Positions 1 to 6,730 of a stretch of 7,438 nucleotides of DNA are shown piece after piece (the first letter of the stretch is position 1; each line of letters opens with the position of its first letter). This DNA comes from JAJUFS01 sp964599565. GTDB taxonomy: Bacteria > Pseudomonadota > Gammaproteobacteria > Natronospirales > JAJUFS01. The notes below the pieces were generated by a model. It worked only from the letters and a program-made list of their open reading frames with translations. It did not search any database and was not told the DNA's origin. A program made the translations under genes and the position numbers. The DNA is taken from assembly GCA_964599565.1 (NCBI GenBank), contig CAZRFE010000097.1, forward strand, positions 1 to 7,438, written 5' to 3'.

Positions 1-1552
1 CCGCGCCGTGAACGCGCGAGTCGTGATCGGCGACGACAAGAAACACCGTGTCGTTCCAGTACCCGGATTGCTTTGCCGCGCGGAAGAATTCGCCGAGCGC
101 GTGGTCGGCGTACTTGATCGCGTTCTCGCGCGTGGCGGCCGGTGCGTTGTATGGCTCGATTGCACCGGGCGGATACTCGAACGGCGTGTGGTTCGAGGAT
201 GTGAACACGAGACTGAAGAACGGCACATCGCGCGGCAGGCTTTCGAAGTACGCGTTCGCCTTGCGGAACAGGTCTTCATCCGATGCGCCCCAGGAGCCGA
301 CGAACTGCGGATCGTCGTAGTCGGCTTCATCGATGATCGTCCTGAAACCGTTGTTCACGAAGAAGCGCCGCATGTTGTCGAACTGCGCAGAGCCACCGTA
401 GATGAACGATGTGTCATAGCCTTGTCGCCGGAGCAGCTCCGCGATGGTGAAGAATCCCTGTTGCGTGCGGCCGAGCTTCACGACGCTGTCGTCCGTGGTC
501 GGCAGGAAGCCGGTGATCACCGCCTCGATGCCGCGCACGGATCGCGTTCCCGTGGCGTGCATCTGCGTGAACCACAGTCCTTCCTGCGAGAGACGGTCAA
601 GGTTCGGCGTGAGCGGCAGGCCGCCGAGACTGCCGACGTAGCCAGCACCCATGCTTTCTTCCAGGACGATGACGAGATTCCGCGGCTTCCTTGCATCGAA
701 GGTGGAATGCACTTGCCGGTGCAGCGTCGGAATGCCGGCGTCGGGAAACGCATCGTCCGGCAGTGCGAGCATGTTGCGCATGTTCTCGATGACCTTCGCC
801 TCGGCAATGTCGCCGTACTTCACGCCGCCGGTTTCGTTCTGCATCTCGTAGGCGCCGTAGAGCATCGAATAGGTGGAGTTCAGCGGCAGCATGTTTACCA
901 GCGGGTCCACGGTGAATGCGACGTTGCTCGGGTTCGCGGGACGGTGGCCGAGGCTTGAGCGCCAGGTGATCGCGCACACGAGCAGCAGCACCGGCAGCGC
1001 GAGCAGGGCGGGAACGAGCCGCACTTCGTCCATTGTCTTGCTTACGGCGCGGAAGACGCGGAACGTCGCCCACAGCAGCGGCGGCAGCACGAGCGCCGCC
1101 AGGGCAATGACCGGCCTGTAGCCGGTCCACAGCATCCCGAACACTTCGCGCGGATACTTCAGGTACTCGACAAACAGGATGTTGGGACGCAGGTCGTATT
1201 CGGCAATGAACGAGGGCGTGGCGAGCTCCATGAACGCAATCAGCCCGATGCACGCGGCAAGGTATGCAGGAAGCGCGACCTTCCATATTGTGCGCGCCGG
1301 TTGCGCGACACAGAGCAGCGGCGTCAGCGTCAGCGGCAGCGCGAGCAGCATGGCCTGCAGCAGGAAATCGAAACGCAGCCCCTGGAGGAAGATGTAGGCG
1401 AAATCACCGCCCGTTGCGACAACGCGCTCCGCGTGCCACGTGCTCAACAGCAGCCGCGATGCGAAGGTGATGCCGAGCGCGATGGCGAGATAGATTGCGA
1501 ACGGCCGCAGGCTGCCCGCCAGCGCCGCCTGCGATCGAAAGATGCGTGTCAT
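1..1552 (-). CDS. LTA synthase/MdoB-family sulfatase-fold membrane protein (partial, C-terminus off the left edge)
   Basis: Membrane-anchored enzyme of the alkaline-phosphatase/sulfatase superfamily, resembling LtaS, OpgB/MdoB and related phosphoglycerol or phosphoethanolamine transferases. It reads from ATG at 1552 to the edge: 517 codons, no stop. The first ~200 residues hold about five hydrophobic segments (roughly 17-36, 53-80, 92-112, 145-165, 178-196). A periplasmic catalytic domain follows. NLVIVLEES at about 292-300 supplies the first metal-ligand Glu (E298 or E299). GTRSVRG at 335-341 holds the probable nucleophile: S338, where relatives often have Thr. A YGG-x-A-x-FDNM-type block follows, and ADHD at 508-511 (D509, H510) gives late metal ligands. 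The start is secure: GGAG lies 9 nt upstream, and an in-frame TGA lies eight codons before the ATG. Perhaps 100-150 C-terminal residues are missing. The family is confident. The substrate (phosphatidylglycerol, phosphatidylethanolamine or a sulfate ester) is not determinable. The gene is divergent from the sigma operon. Confidence 0.9.
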   Translation of the reverse strand, partial: MTRIFRSQAALAGSLRPFAIYLAIALGITFASRLLLSTWHAERVVATGGDFAYIFLQGLRFDFLLQAMLLALPLTLTPLLCVAQPARTIWKVALPAYLAACIGLIAFMELATPSFIAEYDLRPNILFVEYLKYPREVFGMLWTGYRPVIALAALVLPPLLWATFRVFRAVSKTMDEVRLVPALLALPVLLLVCAITWRSSLGHRPANPSNVAFTVDPLVNMLPLNSTYSMLYGAYEMQNETGGVKYGDIAEAKVIENMRNMLALPDDAFPDAGIPTLHRQVHSTFDARKPRNLVIVLEESMGAGYVGSLGGLPLTPNLDRLSQEGLWFTQMHATGTRSVRGIEAVITGFLPTTDDSVVKLGRTQQGFFTIAELLRRQGYDTSFIYGGSAQFDNMRRFFVNNGFRTIIDEADYDDPQFVGSWGASDEDLFRKANAYFESLPRDVPFFSLVFTSSNHTPFEYPPGAIEPYNAPAATRENAIKYADHALGEFFRAAKQSGYWNDTVFLVVADHDSRVHGA

Positions 1553-1634
1553 GAAGGCCGTCTCCGTGATCGGTCATTCGCGGTTGGACGGCGGCATTCG
1601 CGCTTTTCCGTCGGGAAGCCGGTTGAAAATTCCC

Positions 1635-1655
1635 GCGTGACGCGGAGCATCACGC
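1635..1655. repeat. 6-bp inverted repeat in the divergent intergenic region
   Basis: GCGTGA at 1635-1640 and its exact complement TCACGC at 1650-1655 are separated by nine bases. The repeat lies between the divergent sulfatase and sigma-factor genes and overlaps the candidate promoter at 1637-1666. An operator is possible. In GC-rich DNA an arm of six can easily occur by chance, so this is only a candidate site. Confidence 0.3.
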
Positions 1656-1666
1656 AGGCGGATAAT
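1637..1666 (+). promoter_or_regulatory. Candidate promoter of the sigma-FecR-receptor operon
   Basis: GTGACG (1637-1642, 4 of 6 matches to TTGACA) lies 18 bp before GATAAT (1661-1666, 5 of 6 matches to TATAAT). It ends 45 bp before the proposed GTG start. The rest of the 1553-1711 spacer shows no better promoter for the plus strand and none convincing for the minus strand. A GAAAAT at 1625-1630 could instead belong to an ECF-type promoter used for autoregulation, but no matching downstream element is clear. Confidence 0.35.
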
Positions 1667-1711
1667 CGGCGACGGATTTTCAGCGTATTTCCCGTCGAAG
1701 GAGACAGGACG

Positions 1712-2347
1712 GTGGGGCAGGAAGATGCCGCAACGCAGTTGATGGAAGATCGCGCGCTGGTGCGCCGCGTGCTGGCAGGCGACCCGAAGGCTTTCGATGC
1801 CTTCTATGAAGGTTACCTGCCGCGGCTTTTCCGGTTCGCCCTGCGCCGCGTGAACGGCAATGAAGCGGATGCCGAAGACGCCGTGCAGCGCTGCTTCATG
1901 AAGGCGCTGCGCGGTCTTGCGGGTTACCGCGGCGAGGCGGCGCTGTTCACCTGGCTGTGCACGATCTGCCGCCGGGAGATCCACGATCTCATGCACGAGA
2001 AGGGCGTGATGAACGAAACCGTTCCAGTCATCGAGGACGATGCGGAAATCCGCCGCGCGCTGGAGATGCTCAATGGCGCGGCGAGCCTGCCGGAACGGGA
2101 AGCGATGGCGGACAATGTCGTGCGGCTGGTGCATGCAACGCTCGATCACCTGCCGCCGCGCCATGGAGACATCCTGGAACGGCGTTACCTGCGCGGCGAA
2201 AGCATCAATGACATCGCCGCAAGCATGCATCTCAACCGCGACGCGGCAGACTCGCTGCTTGCGCGCGCGCGTCGCGCGTTCCGCGACGGATTCTCTCGCG
2301 TCGCCGCATCGGCGGGCGCTTCGCTTTCCGATCTCGTCGCCGACTGA
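1712..2347 (+). CDS. ECF (sigma-70 family) RNA polymerase sigma factor
   Basis: Extracytoplasmic-function sigma factor of 211 residues that should direct RNA polymerase to a small regulon, probably including the receptor downstream. Region 2 spans about 17-95, with the core-binding/-10 pattern DAEDAVQRCFMKAL and the helix YRGEAALFTWLCTICRREI. An acidic linker (about 96-130) follows, then region 4 (about 137-190) with the helix-turn-helix GESINDIAASMHLNRDAADSLLARARRAF. The start chosen is GTG at 1712, because AAGGAG (1698-1703) lies eight nucleotides upstream. ATG at 1742 is in frame and would still keep region 2, but has no ribosome binding site. The frame stays open much further upstream, but that part is antisense to the sulfatase gene. 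Twelve nucleotides separate its stop from the FecR gene, so the two are almost certainly co-transcribed. FecI-like by context; the exact ECF group was not assigned. Confidence 0.9.
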   Translation: MGQEDAATQLMEDRALVRRVLAGDPKAFDAFYEGYLPRLFRFALRRVNGNEADAEDAVQRCFMKALRGLAGYRGEAALFTWLCTICRREIHDLMHEKGVMNETVPVIEDDAEIRRALEMLNGAASLPEREAMADNVVRLVHATLDHLPPRHGDILERRYLRGESINDIAASMHLNRDAADSLLARARRAFRDGFSRVAASAGASLSDLVAD

Positions 2348-2355
2348 GGGGGGGA
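2348..2355 (+). promoter_or_regulatory. G7 tract acting as ribosome binding site of the fecR-like gene
   Basis: A run of seven G followed by A (2348-2355) begins directly after the sigma-factor stop codon and ends five bases before the FecR ATG. It is the only Shine-Dalgarno-like sequence available to that gene. Homopolymer G runs of this length can slip during replication. Here slippage would alter anti-sigma translation without changing either protein. Confidence 0.6.
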
Positions 2356-2359
2356 CCTG

Positions 2360-3331
2360 ATGAACGAAAGACACAACGGCAGTTCGAACGCATCCGGCCC
2401 GGACCCGCTCGCAGGCCTCATCCGCGGTGCAGGCGCCATGCCGCAGCCTTCGGCGGAATTTCGCGAAAGGCTGCGCACGCAGCTTGCCGGGGAATGGCAA
2501 CGGCAGCTCGATGCGAAACGCCGCCGGCGCCGATGGACAGGTGCGGGCGTGGCGGCGATGTTCGCGCTCGCTGTCGCGGTCACGCAGTTGCTGGATACGA
2601 ACACCGCGGCCGCAGGATACGTATTGCGCGCAGGCGACGGCCTGCAACTCATGCTTGGTGGCGACACGCAGGCGGTGAACGTCGGGACAACCGTTCCTGC
2701 CGGCAGCCGCCTTGCAACCGGTACGGCGCCCGCGGCATTTGAACTCGCCGCGGGCTTCAACGTCCGGCTCGCCGCGAACACGCATCTTGCCGTGCACGGC
2801 CCTGCGCATCTTCTCCTTGAAAAAGGCCGCGTGTATGTCGATTCCGGCGATGTTTCCGGCGCACTTGTGCTTGATACGCCGTTCGGAACCGTGCGCGACA
2901 TCGGCACGCAGTTCGCCGTCTCCGTTCATCCGGAAAGCCTCGCGGTGCAGGTGCGCGACGGCAAGGTGCACGTGCAGCGCGATACATCCGTCGTTGCCGT
3001 TGCGCCGGGCGAGCGGCTGCTTGTGAACGATGCGGGCGTGACGACGGAGCGGGTTGCATCGAGCGGCGGCGAGTGGCTGTGGGCGGAATCCGTCGCGCCC
3101 GTGCTGGATGTGCAGGGACGCTCGGTGCATGCATTCCTCGAAGCGATACACCGGCAGACGGGACTGGACATCCGCTACGACACACCGCTGATCGCGCGGA
3201 AAGCAGCGGATACGATCATCGGCGGACAGCATCCGGACCTGCCGCCGCGCGAACTGCTGGATGTCGTCATTTCCGCGACGGATTTCCGTCACGATGTGAC
3301 GGACAGCACGATCCTCATCCACGCCGACTGA
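2360..3331 (+). CDS. FecR-type transmembrane anti-sigma regulator with C-terminal STN-like domain
   Basis: Inner-membrane regulator that should hold the upstream sigma factor and relay a signal from the receptor; 323 residues. The cytoplasmic N-terminus (1-58) contains DPLAGLIRGAGAMPQPSAEF and a helix with EWQRQL, then KRRRRR. One transmembrane helix lies at about 59-78, giving an N-in topology. The periplasmic FecR domain spans about 105-225, with the typical block LDTPFGTVRDIGTQFAV (171-187). The C-terminal part (about 247-321) looks like a secretin/TonB short N-terminal domain: VQGRSVHAFLEAIHRQTGLDIRYD. Known FecR-type proteins such as FoxR are cleaved at a conserved Gly-Thr; G182-T183 fits that place, by inference. 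The N-terminus does not show a clear DUF4880 anti-sigma domain. The start ATG follows the G7 tract. It sits between the sigma and receptor genes in the classic order. Confidence 0.9.
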   Translation: MNERHNGSSNASGPDPLAGLIRGAGAMPQPSAEFRERLRTQLAGEWQRQLDAKRRRRRWTGAGVAAMFALAVAVTQLLDTNTAAAGYVLRAGDGLQLMLGGDTQAVNVGTTVPAGSRLATGTAPAAFELAAGFNVRLAANTHLAVHGPAHLLLEKGRVYVDSGDVSGALVLDTPFGTVRDIGTQFAVSVHPESLAVQVRDGKVHVQRDTSVVAVAPGERLLVNDAGVTTERVASSGGEWLWAESVAPVLDVQGRSVHAFLEAIHRQTGLDIRYDTPLIARKAADTIIGGQHPDLPPRELLDVVISATDFRHDVTDSTILIHAD

Positions 3332-3386
3332 TTTCCTTGTCTTTCCCACACAGCTTCCGTGCGCGAACCGCAACGGCTTGCCGGCG

Positions 3387-5903
3387 ATGACGCATTCGCG
3401 AGCAAGACGTGTTGCCTTCGTCATTGCAACCGTCATGGCGGGCATTGCCGTTCCCTTGCCGGTGCGTGCCGCCGCAGGTCCGCTGGACGACATTGCGCTC
3501 TCGCGCGCACTTGACCGGCTTTCCGCGCAATCGGGTGTCGCGATCGTCTACAGCACCGACACCGTGCATGCGGGCATGCGCGTGGATGCAGCGGATGCGG
3601 ACGCGGAGGTCGAGCGCGTGCTGCGCCACTGGCTGCCTCGCTGGAACCTCGGCTTCGAGCGGATTCATGATGTGATCGTGATCCGGCGCGCAACGCGCGA
3701 TCCTGCGTCCGGCGTGATCGCCGGCCGCGTGCGCAACGTCGCGACTGGCGCGCCATTGCCGGGCATCGCGCTTCGTCTTGCCGGCGAAGACATCACCGCG
3801 ATATCCCGGCATGACGGCACATTCCTTCTGCAACCTGCCGCGCGCGGCGAACACGAAATCGTGATCGACAGCCGCGGCTGGAAGATCGCACAACCGGCGA
3901 TGGCTGCGATCGATGCATCGGGAATCGCGTTCGTGGCGGTTGATGTCACCGAGACAAGCTTTGCGCTTGATGCGATCGTCGTGGCGCCGAGCTTCTACGA
4001 ACTCGATGAAACGGATACCGGCACGCCCGTGCAGCTCGGCAGCCGCGACATCCGCGCGGCACCCAAGCTCGGCGGCGAAGTCCTGCGCTCCGTGGGTTAC
4101 CTGCCTGGCGTGATGCAGAACGGCCCGTCCGCGCGCGCACACCTGCGCGGCGGCGTTGCGGATGAAACGCTGTATCTCTTCGACGGGATCCGCCTGCACG
4201 ATCCGTTTCACCTGCGCGATTTTCTCGCACCGTTCAGCTTCCTCGATCCGCAGCGCATCGCGTCCGCCGCCGTGCATGTCGGCTCGTTCCCGGTCGTGTA
4301 CGGCAATCGGCTGAGCGGTGTCATCGCGTTCGATCCAATCGACGTGCATGGACAGTTCGGCGGGGAAGCGGAGTTCAGCGTGTTCAGCACAAGCGTGCTG
4401 CTGTCGGACAGCTTCGGCGATAGCGCAACCGGCTGGATTGCGAGTGCGCGACGCGGACACCTGGATGTGCTCGCCGCGTCGCTGGAGGATGAAGCCGGCA
4501 GCCCTTCATACTTCGATGCCTATTTCCGCATCGAGCATGAAACGCAGGGCGGCGTAAGACTGAGCGCGTCGGCGCTCGGCGCGCATGATCGTCTCATCAT
4601 CAACACGCCGGATCTGTTCCAGGAGACACGTGCGGATTACGACGACCAGTATTACTGGCTGCGTGCGGAATGGTCGCGGGACGATCTTGATGTGACGGCA
4701 ACATTGTCCGGTACGAAGCTGCATAGCCTGCGCACCGGCCTGGTCGACGACCCGGATGAATTCTCCGGCAACGTCTACGACTGGCGCGACATCGACATCT
4801 ACAACCTTTCCACCGACATGACCTGGCGCATGACGTCCGCGTTGCGGCTGCGCGCGGGTGCCGGCATCGAACAGCGCACCGGCGGTTTCGATTACCGCGC
4901 ACAGCGCCGCGTGAATGGCCCGCTCGGCGGATACGGCGGCAACGCCGGTCCCGACCGCGCATTCGAAAGATCCATCACCGGCGATGCGCAGTACGCGTAC
5001 GCGGAGCTGCGCAGCAAACTTTCCGAGCGCCTGCACATCGACGCCGGCCTTCGCATCGACCGGCAGGGTTACCCGCGGGGCTGGCATACGGATTTCGGGC
5101 CGCGCGTCGGCTTGTCGTGGCGGGCGAGCGCGCGCAGCACGCTGCGTTTCTCCGCGGGACGTTACTGGCAGGGAATGGGCGTGGAAGAACTGCAGGTGGA
5201 GGATGGCGTCACGGAGTTTCTCGACCCGCAGCGCGCGGACACCATGGTCGCCGGATGGGATGTCGAGCTTGCGCGCGATCTGCTGTTTCGCGCGGAAGCG
5301 TTCCTGAAGGAAATCCACGATCCCTGGTCGCGCTTCGAGAATGTTCTCGATGCGCGCAGCCTCGTGCCCGAGCTGGAACCCGACCGTGTGCGCATCGCGC
5401 CGCAATCGGCGCGCGTGCGCGGTGTTGAAGCATCTATCGCAAGGGAGCGCGCGGATCGCGACGGCGCGTACTGGGCAACTGTTGCACTGATGCGTGCGAC
5501 GGATCGCATCGACGGCGAGCGTGTTCCGCGCGGCTGGAATCAGCGATGGCGCATCGAGGCGGGTGCGAGCTGGCTGTGGGCGGGCTGGACGTTCGACACC
5601 ATCGTGCGTGCGGCCTCGGGATTGCCGTACACACCGCTGACGGTGGCGTCCGATGGCGGCATTTCGCTCGGCGCGCCCGGCAGCGAATCCTTGCAGCCCA
5701 CGCACGCGCTCGATCTGCGCGCAAGCCGCGAGTGGCAACGCGGCGACGATGTCTATGCGTTCTACGTCGAAGTCATCAACGCCTACACCGGTCCGAACGA
5801 ATGCTGCGTGGATTACTCGCTGGACGACGATGGCGCGCTTTTGCAGGACACGGAGTCGTGGTACGGCGCGGTGCCGAACATCGGCTTTCGCTGGCGCTTC
5901 TGA
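3387..5903 (+). CDS. TonB-dependent outer-membrane receptor with STN signalling domain and CarboxypepD_reg-like domain
   Basis: TonB/ExbB/ExbD-energised outer-membrane transporter that also acts as a signal transducer; 838 residues from ATG 3387. A signal peptide (1-28) ends V-R-A before AAGPLDD. The STN domain spans about 31-105 (ALDRLSAQSGVAIVYS). A carboxypeptidase-regulatory-like beta-sandwich spans about 109-190 (GRVRNVATGAPLPGIALRL). LDAIVVAPS at 194-202 resembles a TonB box. The plug spans about 210-325, with RAHLRGG, LYLFDGI and VYGNRLSGVIAF. The barrel (about 330-838) ends with the terminal aromatic RWRF. An in-frame TTG at 3378 is an alternative start; neither start has a good ribosome binding site, so translation may be weak or coupled. 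It lies 55 bp after the FecR gene and completes the signalling trio. The ligand is unknown, and no transport or siderophore genes adjoin it. A vicinal Cys pair (ECCVDYSLDDD) lies near the C-terminus, probably in the last extracellular loop. Confidence 0.93.
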   Translation: MTHSRARRVAFVIATVMAGIAVPLPVRAAAGPLDDIALSRALDRLSAQSGVAIVYSTDTVHAGMRVDAADADAEVERVLRHWLPRWNLGFERIHDVIVIRRATRDPASGVIAGRVRNVATGAPLPGIALRLAGEDITAISRHDGTFLLQPAARGEHEIVIDSRGWKIAQPAMAAIDASGIAFVAVDVTETSFALDAIVVAPSFYELDETDTGTPVQLGSRDIRAAPKLGGEVLRSVGYLPGVMQNGPSARAHLRGGVADETLYLFDGIRLHDPFHLRDFLAPFSFLDPQRIASAAVHVGSFPVVYGNRLSGVIAFDPIDVHGQFGGEAEFSVFSTSVLLSDSFGDSATGWIASARRGHLDVLAASLEDEAGSPSYFDAYFRIEHETQGGVRLSASALGAHDRLIINTPDLFQETRADYDDQYYWLRAEWSRDDLDVTATLSGTKLHSLRTGLVDDPDEFSGNVYDWRDIDIYNLSTDMTWRMTSALRLRAGAGIEQRTGGFDYRAQRRVNGPLGGYGGNAGPDRAFERSITGDAQYAYAELRSKLSERLHIDAGLRIDRQGYPRGWHTDFGPRVGLSWRASARSTLRFSAGRYWQGMGVEELQVEDGVTEFLDPQRADTMVAGWDVELARDLLFRAEAFLKEIHDPWSRFENVLDARSLVPELEPDRVRIAPQSARVRGVEASIARERADRDGAYWATVALMRATDRIDGERVPRGWNQRWRIEAGASWLWAGWTFDTIVRAASGLPYTPLTVASDGGISLGAPGSESLQPTHALDLRASREWQRGDDVYAFYVEVINAYTGPNECCVDYSLDDDGALLQDTESWYGAVPNIGFRWRF

Positions 5904-5918
5904 TCAGCGCGCGTTTTT
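5894..5918 (+). terminator. Weak candidate intrinsic terminator at the end of the receptor gene
   Basis: GCGCT (5894-5898) and AGCGC (5906-5910) can form a five-pair stem with a seven-base loop that contains the receptor stop codon. Three bases later comes TTTTT (5914-5918). The stem is short and not flush against the T run, so termination may be inefficient. Read from the minus strand there is no U tract, so it could only serve the plus-strand operon. Confidence 0.3.
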
Positions 5919-6239
5919 CTCCTGCGTTGCGAGCAGCATTGCACGCATGCGGCGGTTGCGCGCATCGAGCGAGAGGTTGTAGGCGGCGATGAATGCGGGG
6001 AAGAGATTCGCGACCGTGCCGACCACATCGTGGATGCCGAACGCGAAGTAGCCGAGCAGCAGGAGATTGCCGCTCATGCTCATGTACCAGAACAGCGGCG
6101 GCACGATGGGGCGGCCGGCAACGCGCGAGGCGACGAGCTGTACCAGCCAGCGTCCGCCGAACAGCAGGATGCCGAGATAACCGACCAGCTTCCACGGAGT
6201 GATGATGATGTCGCCGATTTGGAAGATCGCGCTGTCCAT
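5904..6239 (-). CDS. Standalone lipid A biosynthesis N-terminal (LAB_N) domain membrane protein
   Basis: Small membrane protein of 111 residues, essentially one LAB_N domain. That module is found at the N-terminus of some LpxB proteins and as a free protein near glycolipid-modifying genes; its biochemical role is not well defined. Three hydrophobic segments are visible (about 14-36, 48-69, 72-91). Residues typical of the family include GGRWLVQ (28-34), S38, PPLFW (47-51), SMSG (54-57), Y64 and YNLS (87-90). The tail is basic. The start is uncertain: ATG at 6239 and an in-frame GTG at 6245 are both possible, and the nearest GGAG is too far upstream for either. It lies 41 nt after the peroxiredoxin stop on the same strand, so it is probably the last gene of that transcript. 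Its stop codon directly abuts that of the receptor gene on the other strand. Confidence 0.82.
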   Translation of the reverse strand: MDSAIFQIGDIIITPWKLVGYLGILLFGGRWLVQLVASRVAGRPIVPPLFWYMSMSGNLLLLGYFAFGIHDVVGTVANLFPAFIAAYNLSLDARNRRMRAMLLATQEKNAR

Positions 6240-6280
6240 GGGCACGCTGTCTGCGCCGGAATTCTCCGAGGCCGGTGCCG

Positions 6281-6730
6281 CTATCTTGAAGACGTTATCC
6301 GCGCGATGAAATCCATGTGTCGACCGATGCGGAAGTCGGCGAGCACCGCGTCGCGGACGATGCCGTTCGGGTCAATCAGGTAAGTGGCGCGGCGTACGCC
6401 GATGCCGAACGGACCATCGCAGTCGTACAGCCGGATGACGCGCTTGTCTTCATCCGCGAGCAGCGTGAAGGGCAGGGCGTGGTGTTCACGGAAGCGGCGG
6501 TGCGACGCGGGCGACTGCGGGCTGATGCCTGCGATCGTCACGCCCGCCGCGCGCACGGCCGGGAAGCGGTCGCGCAGACCGCATGCCTCGCGCGTGCAGC
6601 CCGGCGTGAAATCCGCGGGATAGAAATAAAGCAGCACCGCGCCGTGCGCGAGCAGGTCCGCGAGACGCACGTCGTTGCCGTCCTGGTCGGGCAGCGTGAA
6701 GGCGGGCGCGGGCGTACCGGGTTTCAGCAT
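6281..6730 (-). CDS. bcp: BCP/PrxQ-type thiol peroxidase (peroxiredoxin)
   Basis: Cytoplasmic thiol-dependent peroxidase reducing hydrogen peroxide and organic hydroperoxides; 149 residues, close to the usual BCP length of about 150. The AhpC/TSA fold starts at once: PAPAFTLPDQDGNDVRL (7-23). The active site is YPADFTPGCTREAC: P38, T42, peroxidatic C45, and C50 in the resolving position of the atypical two-Cys BCP/PrxQ group. SPQSPASHRRF (70-80), LPFTLLAD (86-93) and RATYLIDPNG (114-123), with the probable conserved R114, complete the family pattern. C104 is a further cysteine without a known role. Its ATG overlaps the end of the acetyltransferase gene by seven bases (ATGCTGA), which implies translational coupling. 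The gene symbol reflects family membership and has not been confirmed by orthology. Confidence 0.92.
   Translation of the reverse strand: MLKPGTPAPAFTLPDQDGNDVRLADLLAHGAVLLYFYPADFTPGCTREACGLRDRFPAVRAAGVTIAGISPQSPASHRRFREHHALPFTLLADEDKRVIRLYDCDGPFGIGVRRATYLIDPNGIVRDAVLADFRIGRHMDFIARITSSR

Noticed and set aside
8..958. 316-codon open frame on the plus strand across the sulfatase gene
   Set aside because: It is antisense to the clear catalytic domain of the sulfatase-fold protein, has no ribosome binding site and gives no recognisable fold.
1301..1711. Upstream extension of the sigma-factor frame to ATG 1301
   Set aside because: The extension overlaps the sulfatase gene in antisense, is Arg/Gln-rich and lacks sigma motifs. 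GTG 1712 with AAGGAG upstream marks the real start.
1574..3493. 639-codon open frame on the minus strand across the sigma and FecR genes
   Set aside because: Its product is rich in Arg, His, Cys and Ala with no recognisable domain. It lies exactly opposite two well-supported genes, as expected for a shadow frame in GC-rich DNA.
3315..5738. Long minus-strand open frames (381 and 410 codons) opposite the receptor gene
   Set aside because: Low-complexity Arg/Ala/His-rich translations with no motifs. The plus-strand receptor frame is complete from signal peptide to terminal Phe.
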